A stretch of DNA of 64,000 bases from Gymnothorax reevesii (taxonomy: Eukaryota; Chordata; Actinopteri; Anguilliformes; Muraenidae), in the NCBI GenBank assembly GCA_029721435.1, contig CM056573.1, positions 4,002,001 through 4,066,000 of the forward strand, written 5' to 3'. A program made the translations under genes and the position numbers. Below are positions 22,098-34,175 of the stretch, piece by piece. Each line of letters begins with the position of its first letter. Position 1 is the first letter of the stretch. The notes below the pieces were generated by a model. It searched no databases, was not told the origin of the DNA, and saw nothing but the letters and a program-made list of their open reading frames with translations.

Positions 22098-23500
22098 GCA
22101 CACCATATGCACTAATACATCCCCATACCATCAGAGATGCTGGCTTTTGAACTGAACGCTGATAACAGGAGGGGTGGTCTTTCTTCTCTTTAGCCCGGAG
22201 GACACAACGCCCATGATTTCCAACAACAATGTCAAATTTGGACTCGTCTGACAACAGGACACTTTGCCACTTTGCTACAGTCCATTTTAAATGAGCCTTG
22301 GCCCACAGAACACAGCGGCGCTTCTGGATCATGCTTAACAATGGCTTCCTTTTTGCATGATGGAGTTTTAGGTGGCATCTGTGGATGGCACAGCGGACTG
22401 TGTTTACAGACAGTGGTCTCCGGAAGTATTCCTGGGTCCATTTAGTAATGTCAATGACAGAATCATGCTGGTGAGTGATGCAGTGGCGTCTGAGGGCCCG
22501 AAGATCACAGGCATCCAGTAAAGGTCTTCAGCCTTGTCCCTTACGCACAGAGGTTTTTCCAGTTTCTCTGAATCTTTTGATGATATTCTGCACTGTCAAT
22601 GATGAGACCTTCAAAGCCTTTGCAATTTGACGTTGAGGAACATTGTTTATAAAGTATTCCACAATTTTTTTACCCAAGCCTTCACAGGTTGGAGAGCCTC
22701 TTGCCATCTTTACTTCTGAGAGACTCAGCCTCTCAAAGACATCCCTTTTATAGCCAATCATGTTACACACCTGATGCTAGTTAAATAAATTACTTGCTAA
22801 ATGTTCTTTCAGCTCATTCTCTTATATATTTATTGTTTTTTCTGTCCTTTTTTGCCTGTGTCCCAACTTTTTTGAGACCTGCTGCAGCCAGAAAATTTGA
22901 AATAAGCTGTCATTTGAAATAAAATGTCTCAGTTTCAACATTTGAAATGTTATCTATGTTCTATTGTAAATAACATATCTGTGATGGCTGTAGAAATTCG
23001 GACGCCAAAAGCAGCAGCCAGAATTAAAAGGCAAAAAACTGCTGAGAGCTGAGAGACAAACAGACTAAAAATGCGAGACTCGCACCACCAAAGGACCTGG
23101 ACGCCGTCCGAGGTAGAAAAGAGGCGAGCTCGAAGATGCCCAAAGAAAAGGGAAAAAACAAAACAAAGCTTTCCTTTCTAGCGAACACCAAGCCTCAAAT
23201 ATGCAACTAAGTCCCAATCAGAACTCTGTCTCGAGACCTTACCGGCTAAAGCGCAAATAAAACACCAACACTCTAGCAAAGGACGCGAGGCTAAACTGGA
23301 GCTTAAATAGAGTCCGGGCAACGCCCCCAATTAATGCCAGCTGGCCCAGGAATCCGATTGGGAGCAAAACGATATCGTCCCCGACGAGAGCAACAGAAAG
23401 AGCTCCCAAACCATGACAATATTGGCTCGTGATCTGAAAGTCATTGCATTTTGATTTTATTCACAATTTACATTTCGTCCCAACTATTTCAGAATATATA
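22097..23500 (-). mobile_element. decayed Tc1-like transposon, minus orientation, split by a solo LTR
   Basis: On the minus strand the N-terminal helix-turn-helix region of a Tc1-type transposase is readable from about 22706 downward (MARGSPTCEGLGKKIVEYF, then an RQIAKALKVSSLTVQNIIKRF block). The catalytic segment with LLSDESKF and [11 protein letters not shown] follows at about 22090-22260. Coding stops at the TA microsatellite, so the C-terminal third is absent. The 5' end carries the family terminus (CAACTTTTTTGAGAC near 22864 and CGTCCCAACTATTTC near 23477). A 439-bp LTR-like insertion separates the two outer parts. The transposase cannot be functional. Confidence 0.75.
22980..23418 (-). 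repeat. solo LTR nested in the Tc1-like copy
   Basis: A 439-bp block with TG...CA ends on either strand. It is flanked by ATATC on the left and ATATT on the right, a 4-of-5 target-site duplication. Outside it the Tc1-like sequence continues as if uninterrupted. Read on the minus strand it has a TATTTAAG promoter-like box, which favours minus orientation. No internal region remains, as expected after LTR-LTR recombination. Confidence 0.65.
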
Positions 23501-23522
23501 TATACATTATATATATATATAT

Positions 23523-26444
23523 ACTCAGCGCCATTAAAAACGCACTGGTGAGGTATGTACTGTATTTGCGGCAAATTGAATAATCGGTTGATATTTTATT
23601 GCTTTTCCATTGAGGCACGAGAGGAAATAAAGAAAATCGTGTCGTATTGTAATCCTGACGCACCACGTGAACGCGCCAAGCACTTCAGTAATAACAAACA
23701 TTGACCTGTTCGTGATGTGTACAGTGACACTTGACTTGTTCTCTTGGGTGTGGTCAATAGTCTACATAAAGCCAACAAAAAAACTAAAAATGCTGCTGCA
23801 TCAAGAAAATGCAACGGCTCGTGACACAGGAGAGAGAAAAAGAGCCTTTGGCCTGTTACGGGCAGATCTCAGCTGTTGAGAGGGGGTGCGTCCTTGGCTC
23901 TGTCACCGTTCAACAATCAGTCAGCTGTCTATCTGAGAATGGAACACAGACACTGTCACTGACCGACCCTGCTTAGGGCAGCCACGAGTGACGATGGCAG
24001 CTCAAGAGCGCCACATCTGGTTACAGCCTGTATGTGACAGATTCCAGACAGCAACCAAAACTGATCATGAGATGAGGGGTCCGAGACGATTGACGGTGAG
24101 CGCAAGTACCGTTTGACGCCGTCTATGTGAGCAACACGTGTGCACACGGGCCCTACAGAAAACCCAGTTCTTTCCCATTTACGTAAGGCTGCCCTTACCG
24201 TGGTAAGTCAGCGACAGTCCCGGCTGTAGAACCTGAATGTTTGGTTGATTTTGCTCATAACAGATATTTCAAATGTCAAAAACAATGTTGTTGGAACACA
24301 TGCTCATTAGGCATGTGTAATCTGAATGTTTGGTTGATCCAGCCCCATTCAGGCCCAGCGGTAAGTTTTACAGCCTGGATGTTCCTGCTGCCTGGCTGTG
24401 GGGACAGAATCCCCTTTGTTCTCCTCCGCGGGACGACAGAGACATTCTGTCCAGGCTGCCCAGGTTCTCTGAAACGTACCCCACTGCCCTCATTGAGTTT
24501 AAAGCCCAGTTACATTAATCTGCTTAAAACAATCTAAATGTCTGTCAAATTCATAATATGTTTATGTTCAACATCCTATAAAGGAACCAATTATATATTT
24601 ATAACACAATTGGACTATCATACTCCATTTTAAGGCTTTTCCATGACAACTGCATCATTTTAGCACATATTCCTTTCATATTTGGTCTTTTTATTCTCGG
24701 GAGAATCCAAAGAGTTGAATGGAACATGTTTCATTTCCCTTAAAATTATGGATAATGCCGTTTGGGAAGATCTTATAGTGGTCAAATCTCGCTCACCTCT
24801 CTCTATGCAAAATAATCTGATCACCTCGATGGGGGAAGCCCACCTTGTTCGGAGGCATGGTTTGGAATCTTTAATGGTGGGAGATTCTAACCGAAGGGGC
24901 TTCTTCTTCTCTCTCCTATCCCAAAAGTGGCGTGCAGAAGGTGAGTTAAGGAAGCTCGCATTCCACCTCGTTCCGCCTGCATAGGCCTGCGGATCTCAGT
25001 GGGCGGAGGGGGGTGGCATCTGAGTTTCTTGGCCACGTGGTTGTTCCGCATGGCCTTCGTCTTTTCCAGGTATGAAAATATATGCATTTTCTTTCTAAAT
25101 TATGGGTAACTGGTAATTGGCTTGGCGTTGATTTGTTTGATCCAAGTTTGTGCCTACCTGGTAATTAAATTATTGTTATTCCTTTTCCAGCTTGCGTGGT
25201 CTCCGTGTCTCTTAATCTTTTTATTTTTCCTAGCCCCGTCTCGGCGGATACCTAGGGGTAATAATCCCACTGAGTAACGACGGGCCAGCGGCCCGGTGTG
25301 GGAATTGGTTGGTTAAGTTGGTTTAGGCGACCATGACCTACCGGCTGAAAGGATTGATGTATGCTGGTTCTGGGTTTTTAACCTATAGGAAACCCATGGT
25401 ACGTAAAGTCGGTTATCCCATGGGCATGCATATAATCTGGGTTCATTGTATATATGCCAGAAGAGGCTATTGCAGTGATGGTTGACTTCCAACCTCTAAT
25501 CTAACCATCGAACCTAGGGTCCGGACATGGTGTTAAAACCAGGGAACATTAATGTAGTGGCGGTGGTTGTCTGTTAGGAATTCAAGGTATAATCAACTTC
25601 ATGTTTTTCCAAAGAGTCTGAGTAACTGGTTATCACTGCCTCGAGATTCACGCATGCTGTTCCAAAATTATCAATTCTAATTCTAATTTGGAGTCATATT
25701 TAACGAGGATACAACTAAATTTGGTATTCTAATTGTTTTATGGAGTCAGATTAATCGTAACCGTTGCGTTTCTATGCCTCGTCTTTGGACGGAGAAAAAT
25801 ATCCATTACATTGTGATCCACACCAGCCAGGAAAGTGCTCGAATTAAAGTTGGTCAATAAGAACATGTGAGTCCTTCACCTCACTGCAATGTCCGTTGTT
25901 GGTGTTGTTTTGTGAGGCCTTACACAGTTTTCCATTCTCAGACAAACAGGGAAATAAAGAGCCAAAAAATGGCACAGAGGTAGGTGCCCACAGTCAGAAG
26001 TGAAGAGTCCTGCTCCTGTTAATGGGCAAAAACTGGGTTTTCTGTAGGGCCCGTGGGCACGCATGTGTTGCTCACAGACGGCTTCAAATGGTACTTGCGC
26101 TCACCCTCAATCGTCTCGGACCCCTCATCTCATGATAAGTTCCATTTTCTTGATGAAGTAGCATTTTTCGTTTTTTTTTTTTTTTTTGTTGGCTTTATGT
26201 AGGCTATTGTCCACACCAGAAAGAACAAGTTAAGTGTCATTGTACACATCACGAACAACTCGATTACTGTTTAATTACTGAAGTGTTTGGCAGGTGCACG
26301 TGGTGCGCGTCAGGATTACAATACCACACACTTTTCTTTATTTCCTCTCGTGCCTCACTGGAAAAGCAATAAAAATCAATCGATTCTTCAATATGCCGCA
26401 AATACAGTACATACCTCACCCGTGCGTTTTTAATGGCGCTGAGT
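23523..26444. mobile_element. foldback/composite element with long inverted Tc1-like arms
   Basis: The ends are inverted copies: ACTCAGCGCCATTAAAAACG at 23523, and its complement ending at 26444. The similarity extends inward for hundreds of bases. The left arm to about 24220 includes a plus-strand segment reading like the DNA-binding part of a Tc1-type transposase (RFQTATKTDHEMRGPRRLTV). The right arm (about 25860-26444) mirrors it, with a roughly 250-bp deletion. Between the arms lie about 1.6 kb of sequence I do not recognise. Both ends sit in TA-rich simple repeats. The arms are similar but clearly diverged, so the element is not recent. Confidence 0.7.
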
Positions 26445-26446
26445 GA

Positions 26447-26479
<33 letters not shown>

Positions 26480-26500
26480 AATATATAATAATAATAATAA

Positions 26501-26531
<31 letters not shown>
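26443..26531. repeat. (GT)n-(TAA)n-(TA)n compound microsatellite
   Basis: Successive tracts of GT, ATA, ATAAT and TA adjoin the right end of the foldback element. Confidence 0.95.
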
Positions 26532-26809
26532 TTCCCCCTTCTACCGCCTACTCAGATGTGACCCATCAACAGCAGCAGTGACACCAGATAAAATGCTAGT
26601 TATGCGTGTGGATTCTGTCCCTGACACACCCTGCAGCTACTGAGCTTGATGAGTAGAGAGCAGGGGGTGTCAGGATTACCCCTAGAAACAGCATAACTAA
26701 GCGTCATACTGTGATTATGGCAGAATGTGATGCTGTACAGGCCTGTTGTAGCGGGAACTACCACAGAAGCGGTTCTCAGTGCTCAGTCAGGTGTTTATGT
26801 ATGTCTGTT

Positions 26810-27502
26810 CAGGGGTGGCATTAGACCTGAAAATTCGAGGGCTAATATCTATCCCTTTATTGACAACAATTATTCCTGGGTAATTCTAGACGGGTTTCCT
26901 TTATTAACACATTTTCCAAGAATAATGAAGTGGCAGTTGAGGACACGGCTTCTCTACCCCATGTGATCTAACAGCAACAAAATAATGGGCTACATTCAGA
27001 ACAGAAAAATCATTTAAATATGGTCTATGTACTGGCACTCAGCAAGGGGAATTTTTTTTCTAGCGAGAGCAGCACTACAGAACTCTTCAATGAATGAAGG
27101 TAATTTTGGTGACTGGTCCATATACCTGTTTTTGCAGCATAGTCACGCAGCTCGCTGTAAAAAATAAACAGCTGTCCGATTGGAAAATGTAAACGGATAA
27201 AACCACATACCAGTCACCAAAATTTCCTTAATTCGCTGAAGAGTTCTGAAATGCTGTCGCCGAGTGCCGGTGCATAGACCTAATTATAATTAAATTATTT
27301 TTCTGTACTGAATGTAGCCCATTATTTTGTCGCTGTTAGATCACATGGGGAATAGAGGCCGTGTCTTCAATCGCCACTAGATTATTCTTGAATTGGAAAA
27401 CGTGTTAATGAAGGAAAACCATCTAGAATTAGCCAGGACTAATTGTTGTCAATAAAGGTATGGATATTTGCCCCCGAATTTTCAGGTCTAGCGCCGCCCC
27501 TG
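26810..27502. mobile_element. palindromic hAT-like MITE
   Basis: The ends CAGGGGTGGCATTAGACC (left) and the complement of CAGGGGCGGCGCTAGACC (right) begin arms of about 320 bp. The arms are inverted copies of each other around a spacer of roughly 60 bp. The flanks are TGTCTGTT and TGTCTGTC, an 8-bp duplication with one mismatch. Terminal CAGGGG and an 8-bp duplication are hallmarks of hAT transposons. It has no coding capacity. Confidence 0.8.
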
Positions 27503-28372
27503 TGTCTGTCCATGGACATATTTAGTCATCCTGATATCATCACAACCGTGCGTGATGCCTCTATCTTACACCCAGCGCAGTGGAGCGCAAAACGTAAAAA
27601 CATCTTCACTACTTTATGACCGATGAAAATATCAATTTCCTGTCCAGCGTCCACACTGCATAAATTGCCAATTCATTCGTGCCAAATTCAGCATCCATGG
27701 GCGTGTTAGTCATAAAATGAGCTCTGGTCAGGCGCATTGCTATCTTGAGACTGAAAAAAGTGATCACGCTACTGATCAACAAAAACCTGGTCCAAAGTCA
27801 ATGGTCAGTTTTGACTGCCATTTCAGGGTGCATAGGCAGATAGTATTATGTGTCTTTGCAGGTGAGTGCACTACGCACAGCTCGTTACAGTCTACCCATG
27901 CAGGGACGAGCAGCAGTACATGCAACCTATTAAAAATAAAGAGATTACGGGATTAAAGATTTTTGTCAAGATTTTTTTAAAATGCGTGTCAAAATGCTTA
28001 GTGAGACCGACATCTGCACATCGAGGCATGCTGTGATACAGGCTACTTAAATCAGTGAAACTGTTCCATCATGTATATATGCGATTCAACGAGCAATTAT
28101 GCCGGTAGGTCTTCACAGATTCGTCTGCATAAAGCCACGACTCCCTGATTTTGGCGAGCTCTGTCATTCCTGCTGTTCTCCAGAAGATGCCTCCTGGAAG
28201 GGTGACTGTTCGGGTACGATGGCTGTACGATGTATTCACTACATGACACATCGTCTGAAACGGTGTGTGGAGTTTCCTTCCATCACACAGAACACAAACT
28301 GCAACAGAACAAATGTTTGAAATGCTGATAATCACTTCAGATCTTTGGATGAAGTCGTGCATGAGACGACCC

Positions 28373-29708
28373 TGTTGTGATTCTGCCTGTCTGCCATGTC
28401 TCTACCCTGCCGTACCATGTCCATGTACTGCTTTGCCATGTTTATATTTGGATTTTTGCTAAGTCTGACTATTCTTTGTAATGTGTATTGTGATTTGGTT
28501 ACTTTGATTTATTCATGCATTGTCCTGGTTTAGTTTTCCATGTTTTACTTTTTACCATAGCTTATTCCAGTGCATTTTTTACTTTCTACCATGCATTGCA
28601 CTTTGTCTCCCCCTGTCTGGTCTCTTGTCTTGTCACACCTCACAGCCCCGGAATTGCTTGCCACTCTTCGGGTGATTTAGTGGTTTCTGGATTTCAGCCT
28701 TCCTTCCAATCTTGTTTATTTTTTTCATCTTGCTTTTCTATTTTACTAACCCTTACTAACAGTTTGTTATTTTGCTAGAGTTACTAACACAAACTAACAC
28801 TGTATATAATACTAACTTACTAACGAGCACTAAGGGATTGTATAGCTGCATTTACTAATTGATTAACAAGCTCTCAGCACTCGCCTTGTTCTAGTCTCCG
28901 CCTCTTTTCTCTCCCTAATCTTCTCTGCTGCGTTTCTGTGGATCCTCCACACCTGCTCACACTGTCCTTTCTCTCATTATCTGTGCACGTTAGAACTCCT
29001 TTACCAGAGCCGTATGTTTGTCTACAGGATTGTCTTCTGATCCCCGCTGCGTTTTGGCTTTTGCCTATTTTATGTGATTAGGTTCTCCCTCTTGTTCCCT
29101 CCTCTGTAATTAGTCTCATTTCCAGCACCTGTATCTGTGTACCATGTGATTCCCCAGGAGTTTATATTAGGAGTCTTTTCACGGCACTTCCTTGTCAGAT
29201 CGTTTCTCTGTTTGCTTGCGCCACGTTTCTCTAGCCTAGTTCTCTCAGTGATTCCTTTCTGACTGGACCGTCCGACTTTTCGATTTTTGGCTTTGTGATT
29301 TTGGATTTATTGTTGCATCTGTGTTTTTTGACACTTTTCTGCCCGACTACGAGATCTATGTTTGCTGCCCTGGTTACGGTTTGGATTACGCCCACTGGAT
29401 TTTGGCTTTGCTTCTCTGATATACCTGTGCATGTGAACCAAACCCATATTTGTCCGACCACGAATACTGTGATTGCTGCCCTGGTTTTTGTCTCTATTTG
29501 GATTGGATTGGATTGAATCACTGGATTGTGATTTTTGGAGTGTGGACTTTGTACCTTTTGCCTTCTGCCCTGCGGGGTTTTTCCCCCTTTATAAATAAAA
29601 TCAGATTTACTGCACTGCTTGGTTCTCGCAACTGGTTCCTCATCGCATCATCAGAGACCCATTGTCCGCAATTATCCGGAGAATCAATTTTGAATCCGTC
29701 CTGATCCA
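28373..29708 (+). repeat. probable solo LTR of a chromovirus-related gypsy family
   Basis: A T- and C-rich 1.3-kb block starts TGTTGTG, like the LTRs at 50303 and 55939. It shares repeated TTACTAAC motifs with them (28746-28825) and ends with a long TTTGGCT/GACTACG-type region followed by ATAAATAAAATC near 29592, a plausible polyadenylation region. I could not find a matching target-site duplication, so the right boundary is uncertain. Confidence 0.5.
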
Positions 29709-31738
29709 TTAATACAGTGCCTGCAACCCATTTGTCCCACTACCATTATCAAATTCAAAACCCCGGATTTCATTTGAAATGTCTTCATTATTTACAGTTT
29801 GGCTGAAAAACTAAGTGGCCACAAAAAACTACTCTTTGTAGCAGCAAAAGCAACTAAGACATTGTCACTGTCTATAATTAATTCAAATTTCTTCCATGTA
29901 TCTGACTTGACCCTCCATCATCAGCCAATCGGAATTAAGTTTTTTCACTCTTGTATTGTATACTATTCAAGGGCTGATGGTAGCTGGAGAAAAATAACAT
30001 TTTCGTCTCTTTCTCGCAGGCGGTTTTTCTTACTGGTTTTAATCTATGTCGGTCGTGCCCGACTTGCGCATTATTGTTTAGCTTGCAACTGTAAATGAAT
30101 ATAGTTTTTTTTTTTTTTTTTTTCGTTTGCTTGTTTTATCCTCAAGTTGTAATGCAATGTAAAGTTCAAATGCAGCCCCAGAAATTCACTGTGATGAATT
30201 TTAAGATCAGTGTATGAATGAAACAATTTTGGGGAAGGGGAAAAAGATACTGATCGCATTTTTGGAAATTACCGTGTCCCGGTTTTATACTTTAGTTTAC
30301 TGGTCTCGCGCGCCTCGCAGACCCTTTCATCTGCGGCGTGAACTTATTTTTCCCTGCTGCCAGGCAAGTGCTCCGTTATAATAGCAGATCGCCAAGGTGC
30401 TGAGGCATCTGGCTTTTAAAGGACATGGGAGGTTACGCTCTGTCTTATTTTGTGTTATTTCCAAAACACGCCTGGGATAAATTAAGAGATTAAGAGCGAC
30501 CCCTTTGAAGTTTGCGCCTTGCATAGCGCCCTGATAACCTGTCACTAAACTAGCAAAAATGGATATGGGCACGCCCTAAATGCACTTGTGCAAAGCGCTT
30601 TGACTATATGCTTTGATCGGTAAAATAAGGCCTGCAGTCTCAAATCATTACAGGAGTGTCATGGAGATGAACAGGAATGGGAGTTGGGGCGTAGTCTGAG
30701 CGCGGGCGCTGCCTGTGGGGGCGTGAGAGAGCGAATGGTGTGATGGAGGATGTATGCAGTGCCACTGAACACCATTAATATGAAAACTGCTTCCATGCTT
30801 GAGTCTAAGTTTGAGTCCTAGATCTTTGTGCATTTGGAAATGACAGACCGGGGTGGAGTTAAAGGAGGCAATCTTAACACAGACCTTCGGCATTTAAAGT
30901 ATTTGCATAACGAACAGAGCCACAGCTGACAGGAAAATTGAATATCTCACAACGCACTTGGCAAGTAATTGTTCAAAATGTCTCGATTTAATCAGCTAAC
31001 TTTTAAAAAAATGCCCGCACTTACTCGTGGGAGGAATGCCAATAAGATGCAAAAAGTCTGCCCCAGGGACACTACAAAAAGACAAAAATCAAACCTGTCT
31101 CGGCATGTTTACACTGATTAAGCAACCAGTTGTAGGGCTACAAATGTGACATTAAACACTATTGTTCATCAGAAAATTTTGTTGCATATTTTACAAAACT
31201 ATCCCATTTTTTTCCTGATTTTTAATGAAGAAGAGCAAAAATTTCCCCCATATCTTGCATCTTTGAGATGATCAGTATGAAAGTGAAACTGTATTTAAAT
31301 ACCCCAGATGCTTTGGGTAAATTGACACAGATACTTGAGTTATGCGAGAGCCACAAGGGGGGGGGGGGGTTGATGAAAAGAGCAGCGATCCGTCACAAGA
31401 GGTTGGGTCAACTTCAGTACCAATCCTGCCACCCAACGTCGAGCTTCTGCTGTAACTTTCTTGTTCTGTTTGTTTGTTTGTTTGCTCTTATTCTGTGGAC
31501 ATCAATAAAATATATTCAAAAAGAAATGTATGATCAACAGTTGCATTATATCAAAGTAATGTGAGGCTTCATTTCGGGGTGGACTGTACTGTTGCAGAGC
31601 TTCGCCCATCTCCGAATTTCCCCTGACACCTGCCAATCATTTCTGTCCGATCACCAGCTCCAAACATATAATCCCACTCTCCCATCACTGCGGAGTTGAA
31701 CCGAAAAACAAAAACAAAAACTAAAAACTGAACAAATA

Positions 31739-32276
31739 CAGTACAGGCCAAAAGTTTGGACACACCTTCTCACTCAATGCGTTTCCTTTATTTTCATGAC
31801 TATTTACATTGTAGATTCTCACTGAAGGCATCAAAACTATAAATGAACATGTGTGGAATTATGTATGCATCTATCAGTTGTCGAATAGGGCTGTTGGCTG
31901 TGTATCAACCTGACTTCTGCACAACACAACTGATGGCCCCAACCCCATTGATAAGGCAAGAAATTTCACTAATTAACCCTGACCAGGCACACCTGCGAAG
32001 TGAAAACCATTTCAGGTGACGACCCCTTGAAGCTCATCAAGAGAAGCCAAGAGTGTGCAAAGCAGTAATCAGAGCAAAGGGTGGCTACTGTGAAGAAACT
32101 AGAATATAAGGCATGTTTTCAGTTACAGGTATTTCACACTTTTTTGTTAAGTACATAATTCCACGTGTTAATTCATAGTTTTGATGCCTTCAGTGAGAAT
32201 CTACAATGTAAATAGTCATGAAAATAAAGGAAACGCATTGAGTGAGAAGGTGTGTCCAAACTTTTGGCCTGTACTG
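31739..32276. mobile_element. Tc1/mariner-type MITE with 102-bp perfect inverted repeats
   Basis: It begins CAGTACAGGCCAAAAGTTTG and ends with the complement. The first 102 bases (31739-31840) match the last 102 (32175-32276) without a mismatch, and weaker similarity continues another 25 bases. TA dinucleotides flank it at 31737 and 32277, as for Tc1/mariner insertion. The 330-bp centre codes for nothing recognisable. It is a common fish interspersed repeat by recognition. Confidence 0.85.
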
Positions 32277-32954
32277 TATGTGGACATGCATAACAAACGC
32301 AGATGATGCTGTTAATTTTGCTGGCAAAGGGGAAGGGTCATTACAAATCAATACAGATTTATTCAGTGAGGTCACCTTTACATCCTATGATGAAGCGTTT
32401 CACCCATGATCAGGGTGGTTTCTTACATGACAATAACCCAGGTCCCACAGTTAACTACAGCGTGACAAATGGACACAATGATGGTTTGGGGAAAATTCAG
32501 GGCCCACAGGTGGATGCTGGAGTGGAGGTGGGATGTTAACTAGCGGCAGCACAGAGGGATTCAGACGCAGGAAGCAGGTTTCTTGCTGTGGCGACAGCGG
32601 CAGATGTGCGTGGCATGGAGCGCTCATGAGGTTAAGAATCCGTCTCCGAATGTCTGCCTGCTCTTGTTCCACAAGCTGCGTCCCATTTTGAGAAGAACTT
32701 AAAAGGGTAGATCCATTAAACTATTTCTTCAATTGTAAACAATTTAGTCAAGAAAATGTGTTTTTATTTAATTATTTTTTATTAATTCTTATCTTTTTTT
32801 ACGATCGTACATGAAGGTTTTCATCATGAAATCTTTTTGTCTCCTCAAAAATGACTCCAAACAGTGCCTTTTCAATAGCTACTCAAAAACAATTACTTTT
32901 GCATTCCACCTGCACTTTCCTGCACACACACAAGCACACACACGCATGTACAAA

Positions 32955-32986
<32 letters not shown>

Positions 32987-33949
32987 ATAGATTAGGCTGT
33001 GTGTGGGATTAGGCTCCGTGCGTGGGACCACATTAATCCGGTCAATTTCTTATTTTCTGGGGACACTACCTCTAGCCCAAAGAAGCCTGCGTTTTAAATC
33101 CTCTCAAAGTCCAGGTAATTTGCATTTTTTCTAATCTAAGTGAAACTATGGTGCCGTCTTATTTTCAAACAGCATCATATCGCATAACGCCCCTTACTCA
33201 ATGTATAAACATACGACAGGAGGCTGTCACCTGGAACCCTGTTCGATCTCAGCTGTGTGTGAGTTTGCATTAGATAAGGAGAGTTCATTCGTATGGGAGC
33301 TTTTGTGCTGTGTGTATGAGCGTACGTGAGCGACACAAGAGTACAGGGGACACCAGGCGTGATGCCATGAGTGTGTATCAGAGCATTCCTAAGTGAGCAT
33401 TTGTGTTTGTCTACAATTTAAAAATGCATTTCGATATCAAAAACAACGGCCCTCACACACAATAAGTGATTACTACACATGGGAGAAGTTTACCAAGAAA
33501 ACACACCACGAGAGGCCTCGACCTCTGATATACAACTGTAATAACCAACAACATCTGTGTGGCCTTACAGACATTGGAAATAAGTACCAATATATTTCAT
33601 CCATGTGGTCTTCAAGCCACTGGAACGAAGTGATTATATATGAATTAAGAGGCAATGGATGCAAAATAATTTTCCTTATGGCTATAGAGTTTATAGAAGC
33701 TGAATCATTGACCATTTTTAACAGCACACCACTTAAACTTAATGGCCTCAGTGACAATGGCAGCATATCATGAATCGAGTAACAGCCTTAAAAATGAAGA
33801 TACTGATCAAATCACTCTGGAAAACACAGATTAAAGTCAATATTTCAAAGCATAAACAGCATTTCAGACACATAAAGGGAAGTAGGATGATTAAAATTGC
33901 AGAGCATTCAATACACCACAGATAATGCACTAGAATACAGCCCAGATTT

Positions 33950-34175
33950 AATAAAATAAGCATTTCCATTTCATTTTGCATTCAAATAAAGACAAACAGT
34001 TATTGAAATCTGGCCATTTGTTCGTCCGGGAGGCGAAGACAGAGGGAAGGAGAGTGTCCTGATTTACATAATTTCCCCTCTGCATATTAAAGTCATGGCG
34101 CTGGTCCTAGTCTAAATATGCTTATTCACAGCGGCTAATTAGCAGCATTAGAGCTCTGGATTCTGGCCACAGTAT
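33950..34175. promoter_or_regulatory. candidate conserved non-coding element in intron 3
   Basis: A non-repetitive AT-rich block with several homeodomain- and POU-like words (TTACATAATTTCC, TGCATATTA, AATATGCTTATTC, GCTAATTAGCAGC) in 120 bases, with no coding potential. Introns of developmental Eph genes often hold such enhancers. Conservation cannot be tested here, so this is only a candidate. Confidence 0.25.

Noticed and set aside
21915..22155. Open frames of alternating isoleucine and tyrosine
   Set aside because: They are translations of a TA microsatellite, as are those near 26443 and 60900.
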